Shown here: positions 1 to 11,630 of the stretch, in pieces | Position numbering within the stretch: the stretch's first letter is position 1 | Layout of the letters: each line of letters opens with the position of its first letter | Assembly (NCBI GenBank): GCA_022393335.1 | Contig: JAJEKB010021185.1 | Coordinates: forward strand, 1-64,000 | Source: Macrotrachela quadricornifera | Taxonomy: Eukaryota; Rotifera; Eurotatoria; Philodinida; Philodinidae | DNA: 64,000 nt | Reading direction: 5' to 3' | The notes under the pieces: model-generated | The model's database searches: none | What the model was told of the DNA's origin: nothing | Seen by the model: the letters and a program-made list of their open reading frames with translations, nothing else | Made by a program: the position numbers and the translations under genes

Positions 1-1679
1 GGGGGGGGCCCCCCTTAAGGAAGTTTTGTATGCATTTATATTCTTCAATCATATTTCGAAGACCTTGAATCACAGTTTCATTATCAGCACCAGCACTTTT
101 TTTCGTTTCTTCCTCTTTAATAAAATAGCGTATATACTCAACAATATCATCATTATAAGGCATAATAGAATTTTGTTTTATAAATTCCGAAAGTTGGTGG
201 CAGACTTGAAGAATAGAAGCTTCTTCATGTCGTAGAGCAGTTATACGTTTATCAATACTTGCTAATGATGAACGTGAACTTGAATTATCTATGTTAATAT
301 AGGTTATATATATTTCATATTCATATGAAATATGCATATGACTGTTCCACTGGCATCCACATACATTACATGTACCTAAGAAGAAAAAAACAAACAGATC
401 AAGATTTTCAGACAAAAATCAACAAGTTTAGGATATAATCGTGAAAATTCTTCGCATTTTATCTCAAAAATAACCTGTTTGTTTATTAATTGCATCACAA
501 TGTTGTAAAATTGAATGACCAATACATTCTCGTTCGACATCGCGTAAATAACAATGTGGATGACATTTAGTTATATAATCTATTTTTCTATGATCATTTA
601 CAACAATTACTTGTGTACATTGTCTATTTGTGCATACTGTACGTGGATAATCAAATTCAACAATTTTTCCATTTTTTTGTGGTATTTGTTTTGGTAAAGT
701 TGATAATGGATTTTTTAATACATTTTCTTTGTTTTTGTGCTAATTGAATGTTTTCTTGAATAAGTCGAGCTATTGCACCAATTGGTCGTATAAGTTTACG
801 TATAAGTTGTTGAGCTGCATTAATTGATAAACTATCTCGTACAGCATGTAATCCACATTTAAGAATACGTTGAATAAGTTCACTAGATACTTTTACTGAT
901 ATTTCCCAACTTTTATTAAAACTATTTATTTCTTCTGTTGAAAATTTTATTCCATTTTTATATGTAACTAAAAAACGAAATGCTTCATTATCAAATATAA
1001 ATGTATTTTCTTTGTTAAATGGAATTTCAACATTCCATGTTTTATTTAATTCATCAAGGAGACTTCGAATTAATGGAGCTGTAGAACCTGGTCGATAAAA
1101 TGTTGATCGTCCATAGGTGAATATAAACATAAGATTATCTTTGGCATTAATATGTAAATGTGTTAATATTTCTTTAATACAATAACGAAAACCGACTGTT
1201 AATCGTTCTTCATTTGGTTTAAATAGTATACAAATGCCATTTAAATGTTCATAACTACTTATATAAGAGAGAATATGATCAGTATTTTGTTTATCAAGAT
1301 CTATACCACGTACATCACCAATACCTGGTGCATCAATTAAACGTAATAAACGATATCCTATTGGAAAAATATAACTATGACAAACTTGTGTACTTGATTG
1401 ACCAACTTGTTCACATTTTTCATCATCATTTTGATTTCCAATCGAAATCTTTTTTGATTTATATGTGTCTGGATCAATTAAATGAAATGTAGGTGGTATA
1501 AGTACTTGAGTTTCACCATGAGTTGCTTCATCAAATGTGTTGTAAATAATATAATTAGCAAATGCATTAATGAATGTTGATTTACCAACTCCTGTTTCAC
1601 CCATCATTAAGATATTTATATCGGATTGATATGATGCATATCTACTTCGTCTTGGAATATATTCATTAAACAAACTCAT
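1..1679 (-). CDS. AIG1/GIMAP-like P-loop GTPase, partial, with one frame break
   Basis: Putative GTP-binding protein. Translation probably starts at the ATG at 1679 (the reading frame extends 9 bases upstream only to a GTG). A P-loop GETGVGKST lies at residues 27-35 and the G3 motif DAPGIGD near residue 116-122, both typical of AIG1/septin-like GTPases. The frame stops at 657, but the frame one base away stays open and continues a Cys/His-rich region (CTNRQC, CHPHCYLRDVE) to a donor at 475/474. A 99-bp intron (376-474, GT...AG) joins in phase to an exon (375 to the window edge) encoding CNVCGCQW and then a helical region. The shift falls around 727-740 in an A-rich stretch, so a single-base indel in the gene or the assembly is likely. 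The C-terminus lies beyond the window. Family assignment is fairly sure; cellular role is unknown. Confidence 0.75.
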
Positions 1680-2161
1680 TGTAAGCACGGCTAGAAATGA
1701 AATATATGTTTTTTTAATATAAATTTATATGCTGAAGAAAAACTTGGAAGTTTCCTTTCGTCTCTATTTCTTTAGAAAACAAAAATCAATGTTGGCATTT
1801 ATTTAATCAGCAACAATATTTTCTTCTTAAGAGACAGAATTTTACTTTTCTATTATAAACTTTTTACGAGCATGATTCTTTCATCATTTTCTGTTGTGTT
1901 CTGTTCTATTTTTTATCTGTTTAAAAACAAATTTTTGCACATTGTTGCTTTATAAAAACAACGAGTAAATTTTGTTTTCAAAACTACTAAAAGAAAGAAA
2001 AGAAAAAAACAAAATATTAGTGTTATCAAGATAAGTTTACAAGTTTGATAAAATACACTATTTATACGGATCGAGTAAAGGGAACTATGACTTACAGCTG
2101 AATTTTTGACCAAATTACGATATATATAGACGTTTAAAGAAGAAGACTTTCTTTATCCAGT
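1680..2161. other. Intergenic stretch
   Basis: 5' flank of the GTPase gene. A 66-codon minus-strand frame with one hydrophobic run (1913-2113) has no supporting motif. I see nothing else. Confidence 0.5.
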
Positions 2162-2467
2162 GGTATATGTATTATCATATTCTGTTGCATACCGTGAAGG
2201 AATGGCTGCATACATAATATTGAGTGTATGCCTGTTACTGGGTCAAAGGTTAACATTTGTGTTGATCTTCAGGGGCATACGCGTGGATGAGGTTGTAGGT
2301 TTATTGAAGATCATCAAGTAACAGTCACAACCTCCCAAATCAATGCCCACCACACCCTAACTTTTAGTCATTGTTAATTGGCCATTGATCGAATAACAGA
2401 TATCCACTCAATATTCTGTGTATGGATTTTCCTGCGGTACGCAACAGAACTGAATAATTCATATACC
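2162..2467. mobile_element. MITE with long terminal inverted repeats
   Basis: The left end begins GGTATATGTATTATC and the right end, read inverted, begins GGTATATGAATTATT. The two arms stay alignable for about 90 bases, including TTCTGTTGC, TACCG and ATATTGAGTG blocks. No coding capacity and no clear target-site duplication. Non-autonomous DNA element; superfamily not determined. Confidence 0.7.
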
Positions 2468-2663
2468 GTTGGAGAGAGGAAGTCTTTTCCTATAAACCTT
2501 CATATATCTCATTATCTGCTCAAAAGGTCATAGCCGCATTTCTATATAATCAGATCAATTTTTTCCTTCATCATTCTTTATCCCTAGAATCTGTTCACTT
2601 CAATCGGATGATCCGTTGGTAACGATTTCAACTATAGAAATAGATATAAATTTATTCAATAAT

Positions 2664-5584
2664 CAGGGATGCCACCTCTTCTGTTTTCAGCAGAAAAATT
2701 TTGCTTTTCGAAAGTTTTTCTACTTTTTCAGATATTTTATCTATCATATTTTTAATCGACATTTTTTTGGTGAACAACTTTAATTTATGTAAACACCTGT
2801 GTTTTTGCGACCACCTGACTTCTCGGTTTCATTATGCATAATAAAAGATAACACAACGAGAAAAAACTCGACCGTCACTCATCTAGGCTACATTTTAGAT
2901 CACTGTTACAGTTGCTGGATGAGAACTTCCTTCTCTTGCATACAACGAGAATTGATCGATTATCGACTGGCATGTGGCATTATCAGGCAACAAATGAAAA
3001 GAGCAAAAAAAAATGTTTAGTTCAATACTTCATTGAATACGTCCATGTTCTCAATGAATCATCTAATAATTAATGAATCATTGAACTTTAAACTGAATAT
3101 ATCTATACCTTTTTTCTGCAATCTATTCATTTTTTATCTACTAATCACATAAGCCTGTACCAAAAGCTCGTAAGATCAATTTTTTAATATATATTCTCTA
3201 TACTTTGTGTTTAAGTTTATTGAAAACAAAGGTGTCCACATAAACTAAACTTATATCAAAATGAATGAAGATAATGATGCTATTTGTATTGATGAAGAAG
3301 ATCTTGATGTGCTATTATCAGCTGAAGAAGATAAATCAAGAAAAAAGAAATTGGAGAGAGATATTTTCAACAAGGAATGATTAAACTTGACCAAATATCA
3401 ACCATTTTTAAAAGAATATAAACTTGATTCATCTCAAACAACCTGTATCGTGTGTAATCAACAATTATCGGTACATTATCATGATAAAAATGATATTGAT
3501 AACCATATGAAGAACAAAAAGCACCAATATCACCTGAAATCTTTCGATATTAGTTGACAATTAATAACAAAAACAATAAAACTGTCAAAAGAAAAGGATA
3601 AAGATGCTGCTGCTGAAAGTGTTTTGGTTTATCATGATGCTGAACATAGACATTCATATTTGTTGCAGCAATGTGTGATCAATGTTTGCAAAGCAATATT
3701 TTCGTCCTCATCAGTAGCAAACAACTTATTATATGTTCGAACTAAATCGAAATGTTTTAAAAACAGTCATGTTATTATTCTTTGATGTATGATGCTAGTA
3801 ATAAAGGAAACACAAAAGTATATTCATTTTGTGTTCAATTTTTATCTATAATAGATGTTTAAAAAAGGTATTTTTAAGCTAATTTAATTTATTCTTCATT
3901 CACACCTTTTTACTACTCTAGGGATTGTAGACTTGATAGATGATGCCGAAGAAACAGCACTTAAAATTTTTTCAAATGCACGTAAATTTATTATGGATAA
4001 TGATTTAGATATTAATGAGTTATCAGTTTTAGGTGCTGATAATACCAACGTAAACGTTGGTGAGAAACATTCCTTTTTTTCATTTTTTAATGATGAATTA
4101 TCTGATATTATTAAAGGTAAAATAAAATTTATTAATTAAAACTAATAATAATACTTGTTAGTTTTCATCTTGGAATTTCAAAATTTTGCAAGATTAACTA
4201 TTAGTAACTATGTGGACATGACAATATGCACATTTTGAAAACGTGTTCTGAAGAGATGACTCTAACTTACACAGATACTATATTTTTTATAAAAAGATAA
4301 ATATGTTTTTTTGAAAAAGTGTCACAATTTTTTTCATATTTCATACTGTTAGGAAATTGTTATTGTCATATACTTCATAATTCTGTTAAGCATGCTGCTT
4401 GTAAATTACCTATTGCTGTAGAACAAATATTACTTAGGATATATACACACTTTTCTCATTCTGCAAAACGTATTAATGAATTGAAGAAATACCATGAATT
4501 TTATGAACAACATTTCAAAGTAAAAATATTTCTCAACTATTGCTCTTGTTGATGTATAGGCCTAGTTTATAATACTTTTTGTTTTCATTATAGGTGATCT
4601 TAAAGCATATTAAACTCAGATAGTCAAGCTTATATTTATCAATCGAACGTTTACTCGAAGTATTTGTACCTATAAAAAAATACTTTCTTGAACAACACGA
4701 TAATTGTCCACCAGAATTGAAAAAAATATTTTAAACTTGATAATTATACAACAGCTGTTGATTTCTTCAGAATAATCTTATCCAATAAAAATCAATTACA
4801 AGAACGAATTGATTCAAAATTTTTTGACACTGCTTGCCAATACAGATTAACACGTTTATCACTTGATAGACAAATTATGTTAAAATCATCATTTATTAAA
4901 TTTTTAAGTAACATTATTGCTTACCTTAATTCTTATTTTGAAAAAAAGATTCTATTTTATCGAACAATTCGTTATTTGGGTCAAGAAAATATTGAAGCTT
5001 TAACATGGCAGCAGGTTATTCAATGTATTGAGATGATAAAAATTAAAAGGTTTAGATGAAGATCGATTATTTGATGAATTTATAAACTTAAAATCCACAT
5101 TTTAAACATTTTTAACTCAACCTATTTCATTCTTTGATCAAGTTGACGCATTTATGAAAAAACAAAATGATATACCAAAAACAAATGATTGTGTTAATGA
5201 AAAACAAGATATTTTCACAAATGAAACATTTATTTAATGACACAAGAAATCGTATGACTACGAAATTAGTTGCAATAGAATTAAAAATACGCCTCAATTA
5301 TACATTATCATGTACTGAAATGTACAAGCATGTACCATGCAACGAAGATTTAGGGAAAGCTATTAAATCAGATGAAAAATGCACGTTCAAAAGAAAACAT
5401 ATTCAATAGTTCTATTTTTTGTGTATAACTAGTTTTTTTTCTTGGTCTTGTACAATAATGATTGGAAATTGTTGTGAAATTTCCTAATTACTACATTAAG
5501 TCAAAGGTTAAAAGATAGTTTAGTATCGAAAACATATTTTCCGTCTTTTTCCTGCTTTTCCAACGTCAAAAGATGGCAACCCTG
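2664..5584 (+). mobile_element. Decayed hAT-type DNA transposon
   Basis: The left terminus reads CAGGGATGCCACCTCTT and the inverted right terminus CAGGGTTGCCATCTTTT, the CAGGG-start terminal inverted repeat typical of hAT elements. Between them lie the remains of one spliced transposase gene on the same strand. The 8 bases outside each end (TCAATAAT and AAGTCAAG) do not match, so the target duplication has decayed or the ends have recombined. Confidence 0.75.
3261..5406 (+). pseudogene. hAT-family transposase pseudogene, multi-exon
   Basis: Fragments read in order as one protein: an acidic N-terminus from the ATG at 3261; a zinc-finger-like CIVCNQQL...H...H segment around 3450-3530; AAAESVLVYHD and QQCVINVCKAIFSSSSVA; then LGADNTNVNVG near 4030, NCYCHILHNSVKHA at about 4352, SIERLLEVFVPIKKYF near 4650, and a C-terminal SCTEMYKHVP block near 5310 resembling the hATC dimerisation region. 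GT...AG introns can be placed near 3868-3921, 4113-4352 and 4520-4593, and each restores the frame. Several in-frame stops (for example at 3378, 3556, 3783 and 4618) show that it is dead. Assignment rests on motif order; exact clade not determined. Confidence 0.7.
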
Positions 5585-5853
5585 AAGTCAAGGCAACTAA
5601 TCGAATACATCGTACACAAATAAATTATTTTTCTTCTAAAAGAACTATTGCAGCTACGGACATATTTTCGAAATACCTTTTATATATGAAAATTCCTTTT
5701 GAAATGATAAAATGTTTGTGCTTTAAAAACAACAAAGATGAAAAATCTTAAAGTTTGACGTATGCTACATAAAATTCAACGACAAAACTTATTTCTGAAT
5801 TATAATAATGAAAAATAAAACAATAGATTAAATATTTTTATCGAAATCATTGT

Positions 5854-6144
5854 TTATTTCTTGCCTGGCCATGATCCACCGCCATTATCACATCGTGAAC
5901 AGACGCATACTGGACGATTTGAACGATACGCACAATAACCTGTTCCACAGTTCTGGAATTTGCATGAGTTTATACAAAGACCTCGAGCTACTTTAGCACC
6001 GATTGGACCATCGCGCATTCGTGCACATGTTGAAAAACCCCAATCTCTTCGACTTCTTTCATGGATATCATTTGCAGAAACCTTTAATACAATTATTGTA
6101 AGTACGATGACAAGAAGAGCATTGAAGATAGAGATTTGTACCAT
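5854..6144 (-). CDS. Secreted defensin-like peptide, eight-cysteine form
   Basis: 96-residue precursor: a hydrophobic signal peptide (about 1-24), a short propiece ending RSRR (30-33, a furin-type site), then a mature peptide starting DWGFSTC. Mature cysteines are at 40, 57, 61, 66, 71, 80, 82 and 85. The spacing gives CxxxC, then GTGYC, then CxCxxC, the cysteine-stabilised alpha-beta pattern of invertebrate defensins, with the extra C4/C8 pair known from eight-cysteine mollusc defensins such as MGD-1. Inferred role: extracellular antimicrobial peptide. A single exon; the ATG at 6144 is the natural start. It is divergently paired with a close paralogue starting at 6549. The family call is by cysteine pattern and glycine placement, not by a search. 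Confidence 0.75.
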   Translation of the reverse strand: MVQISIFNALLVIVLTIIVLKVSANDIHERSRRDWGFSTCARMRDGPIGAKVARGLCINSCKFQNCGTGYCAYRSNRPVCVCSRCDNGGGSWPGKK

Positions 6145-6548
6145 GGTAATTGGTTGTAGAATAGATTGTTTGAAACAAAGTTATTTCGATATTATATATC
6201 GAAAACATAACCTTTCTTCTTCCTTTGATGATGTCATGATCATTAATGCTTCTTCATTCTCCTTCCTATGATTGTTTGTTCGTCAGTGCCCTTTTCACAA
6301 ATGTAACAAATCTAAACAATAAAACGATGGGAAAAAATGACGTAAGTTGTTTCTATAGGTCAAATTCACGTTGTATTACATACAATGTGATTGACAGGTA
6401 AATTATTTGATATTTAAGAAGGGATAAATGTAATCACGCTATCTGCTATCTATTATGACATCACTAGAGGAGCGAGAAAGGAAATGCTTTTGATATATAA
6501 CATCGAAATAAATCTGTTTCAAACAATCTATTTCCACATTCTTAAGAT
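6145..6548. promoter_or_regulatory. Shared divergent promoter region of the defensin-like pair
   Basis: The 404 bases between the two start codons contain the same promoter in inverted orientation. Plus side: TGACATCA (6456-6463), GAGAAAGGAAATG, TATA-like GATATATAA (6492-6500), then CATCGAAATAA and TGTTTCAAACAATCTATT before the ATG at 6549. Minus side: TGACATCA (6236-6229), GAAGAAAGGTTATG, TATATAA (6200-6192), ATCGAAATAA and TTGTTTCAAACAATCTATT before the ATG at 6144. The TATA-to-ATG distance is about 56 bases on both sides. TGACATCA resembles a CRE/AP-1-type site; factor identity is inference. Confidence 0.7.
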
Positions 6549-6863
6549 ATGGCACAATTTGCAATCTTCAACGTTCTTCTTTTCTTCTTATGTACAGTAA
6601 TTATATTGAATGTCTTTGGCAATGATATTCATGAACGAAGTCGAAGAGATTGGGGTTTTTCGACATGTGCACGAATGCATGATGGTCCAGTCGGCGCTAA
6701 AATAGCTCGAGGTCTTTGCATCAATTCATGTAAGTTTCAGAATGCTGGAACAGGTTATTGTGCATTTCGTCAAAATCGACCAGTATGTGTCTGTTCAAGA
6801 TTTGGTCAAGGAGGTGGAGAATGGCCCAGTTTACCTAATTTGCCACGCAAACCTGGGAAATGA
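6549..6863 (+). CDS. Secreted defensin-like peptide, six-cysteine paralogue
   Basis: 104-residue precursor, collinear with the neighbouring gene: signal peptide (about 1-24), NDIHE propiece with RSRR at 30-33, mature start DWGFSTC. Mature cysteines are at 40, 57, 61, 71, 80 and 82. The positions equivalent to C66 and C85 of the paralogue are Ala66 and Phe85, so the six-cysteine defensin core is kept and only the extra pair is absent. The C-terminus is longer and Pro/Lys-rich (SLPNLPRKPGK). A signal peptide cysteine (15) is not in the mature peptide. The upstream region matches that of the minus-strand copy. Inferred extracellular antimicrobial peptide. A possible polyadenylation signal lies in the AT-rich sequence around 6932-6940. 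Confidence 0.75.
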   Translation: MAQFAIFNVLLFFLCTVIILNVFGNDIHERSRRDWGFSTCARMHDGPVGAKIARGLCINSCKFQNAGTGYCAFRQNRPVCVCSRFGQGGGEWPSLPNLPRKPGK

Positions 6864-7741
6864 ATGATTAACTAAAAGACAATCATAGTTTACATTTCTA
6901 AACTATTTTTTAAATACTACTATGTTTCATTATAATAAAAAAACTCCATTGCTTTTATTTAAATGAAAGTTTTATACAGATGATATATCAATCATCGAAA
7001 CTTTTGAGAAGATTTCTTGTTATTTCCTTTTTTTTAAATTTAAAGAGCAAATCCATTGCGAATCTTTATAAAGGAACTCTAGGAATTTATAAAATGTAAT
7101 CTGTTGAAGGAGAAAAACGATATTGTACGAAAATATCCTCAAATAATTCACAATAATTTAGTATTAATAAATCTCTTCATCTTCTGACAATAGTCTTTCT
7201 TTTTTAATTGTCCTATGCGACTATTAAAATATGTACTTTACAAAGATGGGATTGATTCAGTTTTAGGAAAAGGCAAACCGATTCTGTTTAAATTAAATGC
7301 TTGAATTCATTTTTTACCTTGTTATTTAAATGTATTTTTTTATGAACCATTTAATTGATGAAGATAAAAAAGAACTAGATAATAGTGAAGTATTCCTTTA
7401 AATGATTAGGCAATGTTTCTTTATTGACGAAGATAAGTAAGAGAGTATAGAGCGAATGTTGAAATTGTTTTATATTTTTATTCGATATCATTTCTTTTAA
7501 AAATAGTAATCATATCTGTTAGATTTAATTAAAAATTCGAAGCAAATCATATATATTGGAATATTCTGAAGAAAATACGAACACTTATACGATACATAAA
7601 CCTGTTCGCGGTGGGGTTTTCTTAATAAGAAATATATTCGTATCTAATAGAAAATTAGTTTTATCACAGGTTTGCATTGGAAGACATCCGGCGCGAAAAT
7701 TTTAATATATATATTAATACTATTCCTTTTGAAAACTTTTA
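6864..7741. other. Intergenic stretch
   Basis: AT-rich DNA with no credible reading frame, repeat or transposon end. Confidence 0.5.
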
Positions 7742-7963
7742 TTAAACTTCTTTAGTTAATCCAATAAATTGATTATTTTTGAGTATCTGGTGATAATTAA
7801 TTAAATTTTCTTCTCTAAGATCAAAATTGGCCATATGACCAACTTTGATTTTAACATCACTTCCATTGACTAATAATGGTTCATGAAGATCATCAGGTAC
7901 TCGATCTATTTCAATATCTTTAATCAAACTTTTCTTTTTTCTTTCATCATATAATGGCGACAT
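7742..7963 (-). CDS. Hypothetical small protein
   Basis: 73 codons from the ATG at 7963. The product is polar and charged, with MSPLYDERKKK at the N-terminus and no signal peptide or membrane segment. Balanced composition looks protein-like, but I recognise no family. It could instead be a terminal exon or gene remnant, since no neighbour extends it. Low confidence. Confidence 0.3.
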   Translation of the reverse strand: MSPLYDERKKKSLIKDIEIDRVPDDLHEPLLVNGSDVKIKVGHMANFDLREENLINYHQILKNNQFIGLTKEV

Positions 7964-8410
7964 CAATCTTCCTTTATGATCATGAAAAAGAGATTTGTTG
8001 TAACTTATTGTTATATTATTAAAAGCAAGAAATACTTTTTCTTATTACATATGTTAAAAAACGAGAGAGAATTTGACAATGTCAAACTGAAATATATTTC
8101 ATCAAGATTATACAAAACATTTTTTCTTATTCTTTTTTTTTTTATTCATCAAATCGTATAAGAAAATGCATGGCTGACTTTTACATACAATGAAAAATAA
8201 CTCATACGTATGGTACAAGAAGCAGATCCAAGCTTTATCTCCACTTTCACGCAGTCAATAACGAATTCATAAGTTATTTATGGCACTCAAATGTGTTGCA
8301 ACCAGTAACAAGGGAAATTAAATTGTTTGATTTAATTACTAATATCTCTCGTGATTCTTGCATATACGAGAGACCGTTTTCAACATTACGCGTTGCGACG
8401 AATCGACCAG

Positions 8411-10439
8411 TCACTGAAGTGACTGTTGTTCTATCTTCAGAGCTTTTTCATAATATAGAAATGCTTTTGAATTATCACCCATCCTGAAATACATCCAACC
8501 TATGTTGTTGTAAGATATACCCAAATCAGGATGATTTGACGGAAGTGATTGTTGATCAATTTCTAAAGCTTTTTCATAATATGAAAGTGCTTTCGAATAA
8601 TCACTCATCCTGGAGTACATTAAACCTATGTTGTTGTATGATGTAGCTAAATCAGGATGATTCAACGAAAGTGATTGTTGATCAATTTCTAAAGCTTTTT
8701 CATAATATGGAAGTGCTTTCAAATAATCACCCATTCTAGAATACATCAAACCTATGTTGTTGTACGACGCTGCCAAATCAGAATGATTAAAAGGAAGTGC
8801 TTGTTCTCGAATTTCCAAGGCTTTTTCGTGATATGAAAGTGCTTTTGAATAATCACCCATTCTGCAGTGTACCACTGCGAGTAGATTATGGGAACGAGCT
8901 ATTTCCAGTTCATTTCGAGGAGACAAATTTTTGAGAACATTTAACGCTTCTTCAGCAAATTCAATTGTCTTTTGATATTTTTGTTGGTTATATTTCACCC
9001 ATCCTAGTTGATTATTAAGATATCCCTGTTCATCGGTCTCAGATGGTATCTGCTTGAGAAGAACTTTATAAACTTGTTCGGCTTGGTCCAATTGGCGTAT
9101 CATCAGAAGGAGTTCACCCAGTCGGGTGCAACCCAGATGTTCCTGTCATCTCTTCTCGTATTTGATTTGTCAGTTTACAAAGATCGGGATCATTATCAGC
9201 GGTCAGAGTCAAATCTACTTGAAAAAGACGACCAGTTTCTCCTAAGGGTGCGATATCACGAATACGAAATACTGTGTGCATCGAAAAGAGAACTTCATTT
9301 TCTGTTTTAAAACAACTGACGTCATTGATGTAAGCGAACGGTGCTGTTGATTTCGATGGATCTATTGTGAGAACAAAGAAAATTCCTACTAAATCAGGAT
9401 TATTCTGATTGCTGTCGGCATACATGAGAGAAATATCCCGATCCTCGCTGGTCGATAAGAAGCAGTTGAAAGCGATCAGACCACCTTTTGTCTTTTTTAG
9501 TTGTTCAAAATGAGATGCTGAGATACCTTGGCCACGATAGACGGTGAATGTTTCCTTAGCTTGATGATAACCAAATTGTTCATTATGTAGTCTTTCGATA
9601 TGACGATGAAGATCGTTAACAAAAAATCCCATTTTAATAATCACATCTACATTCATTAATCGAAGTGCACTGTTGAGCATGGGATACAAACAGCATTGAC
9701 AAGTGTACCACCAGATAGGTGTTTCCTCGTGGTATGCTCGTTCCAATTGATCGACATAGTTCAACTGATGTTTGTTGCCAACGTAGACTTCACGACAGTA
9801 TTGAATAAATTCATTGATGTACTCTTGTGTGAAATCAATGGTGAGTAGTATTTTCTTCAGGATCTGTGTGTACATAAACGAACAGTCTAACTGATCTAAT
9901 CTTTTATTGGTTGCAACTTCATTACTCGTCATGAGACTAAACGAAACAGCATTATGTTTACATTGTTTGATAGTTTCTTCAATGATTTTACAGATGGAAT
10001 CAAGATCTGTGCAGACTTCTTTGATCTTAGGCCAGTCTGTTATCCATTGTTTGTGGTATGTTTTACCATTGGAGTAAATAAAAATTGAATGCACTTGAGA
10101 TATATCGTGGATGAGAGGTACAACGTGCTGAGCAAATGATGCTGAAATAATGATGCAGGCGTTTTCGTCATAGTTGTCTTGAAGAAAGTTTATACATTCA
10201 TCACTATCAGTGAAGGTGTTAATGATGTTGCCATTACATTCTAGCTGAGTAATGATGCTGCGACGATCTTCGCTATTATATTCATCGATATTATTGTCTA
10301 ACCAGATTAGAAGAATATTTTGTAACATTCTAATATTAATCGATCGACATGCATCTCGATCTTCGGAGGAAATAGATGAGAATTTGGCATTAGTTTTGTC
10401 ACCAACCTTGTCAGATATTGTTCTGTTCTGGTTGTGCAT
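8411..10439 (-). CDS. NAD-dependent ADP-ribosyltransferase with C-terminal TPRs, one frame break
   Basis: Two frames form one protein. The first (ATG 10439 to stop 9114) has a variable N-terminal domain and then an ART fold with the R-S-E signature: R302 in YRGQGI, STS at 329-331 in CFLSTSEDRD, and an ExE pair E380/E382 in KTENEVLF, the arrangement of arginine-specific mono-ADP-ribosyltransferases. The second (to stop 8411) has four 42-residue TPRs of kinesin-light-chain type (GDYSKALxYYEKALEI, NHPDLAxSYNNIG). At 9124-9126 one extra G (C on the coding strand) shifts the frame; without it the two frames join as LHRLGELLLMIRQL. All ART motifs are intact, so either the break is recent or it is an assembly indel. 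The repeat array ends abruptly at 8411. Inferred role: ADP-ribosylation with TPR-guided protein binding; substrate unknown. No signal peptide seen. Confidence 0.8.
8420..8910 (-). repeat. 126-bp tandem repeat encoding TPR motifs
   Basis: Four in-frame copies of about 126 bp inside the ART-TPR gene. Each copy carries a TTTCATAATATGAAAGTGC-like block and a CCTATGTTGTTGTA-like block, nearly identical at the DNA level in the middle copies. This indicates recent copy-number change by unequal exchange. Confidence 0.75.
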
Positions 10440-10780
10440 TTGTTATTGACTGATATACTTAGTTGACTATAGCCGAGGAAATATTTTGAGCGAGTGACAA
10501 TATATAAGCTTGCTGTTGCACAATGCCTTTCTTCCTTGACTCATCTTTTTCACATGATTTGGACAATATTTATTTTTTATGAATATGTCATGACAAATAA
10601 GACATAGCAATGCAAATACATATTGTCATCAAAGCGAACGCAAAAAAACGACAAAGCATTTTTAGTCTTCTCAAAACTTTTACCCACATTCTGCTGTTAA
10701 ATAGAGCTCTTGAAGAAATTTTCGATTTATTACTCTTATCTTTTTTTCACATTTATTTTTATTGTCTCTATACACTCCGG

Positions 10781-10989
10781 TGAAGTAATTCGGATCAAAA
10801 GCTAGAAAATTGATTTCATTTTTATTCGTTCTAGTTCACTAGATGCTGTAATGAAGTTATTTTTTGGAATGTAACGAAAAAAAACGTCTCTTTTTCCAAT
10901 GCTGAAAGAATTTTTGAAAAGCTTTGTACTAAGAAGGAGTTATACTCAAAGTGGCAAAAAGGTTTGTTCTGTTGATCCAAATTATTTCA
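10781..10989. mobile_element. Short MITE with 18-bp inverted ends
   Basis: The left end TGAAGTAATTCGGATCAA matches the inverted right end TGAAATAATTTGGATCAA (two mismatches) across a 209-bp element with no coding frame. A similar AGTAATTTGGATCAA stretch just outside the right end (near 10996) may be the end of a second, adjacent copy, producing a hairpin at the junction. Confidence 0.55.
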
Positions 10990-11630
10990 TTCAGAGTAAT
11001 TTGGATCAATAAGTCAATCTAGTTAGGGTAATTCAGATCACCTAAGCAAACTTGTTCGGTAGAGATACACCAGTTCCCGTCATTACGAGGTACCCAATCC
11101 GACCAGACTAGTGCATTCTCAATTGTAAAAAAACTTGAATATTTGTTCACATAATTGAAAATAAAATTAGTTAATGTGAATTATCTTCGTAAAGCGGATC
11201 AAATGTTTAATGTTAAAAGGTACTGAAAAAGTGCTAAGGTTCTGACAAAAGTATCAAGGTGCTGAGCGTTCCAAACCTGTACTTTTCCCTTCTGTAAAAT
11301 ACATCTTTTTTTTTTACTTCAAATAAATTTCATTATGATACAAATGTTCATTTATACCATTTAAATCATTAGTTTTCTTTTGCCTTTTATTCATACAATA
11401 TTTTAAAATACAAAATTGTCAAATGATTTTATCAGTTTTGTATCCTATAATTCAATCTTAATATTTCTATGAATTTCTTTCAGATTATTTGTCCATACAA
11501 AAAGAAAAACATGTTTTAAAAGAATAACAATTATTTTATCTGAAATTTTCTTAGGAAAAAAGATTCTTTTTTTAATAAATACTATAATATTAATGCAATG
11601 TGTTTATTACAGTATATATTTTGATATTTG
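10990..11630. other. Intergenic stretch
   Basis: AT-rich DNA downstream of the glycosyltransferase gene. Apart from GGATCA-type motifs near 10996 and 11035 that resemble the adjacent MITE end, nothing is recognised. Confidence 0.45.
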
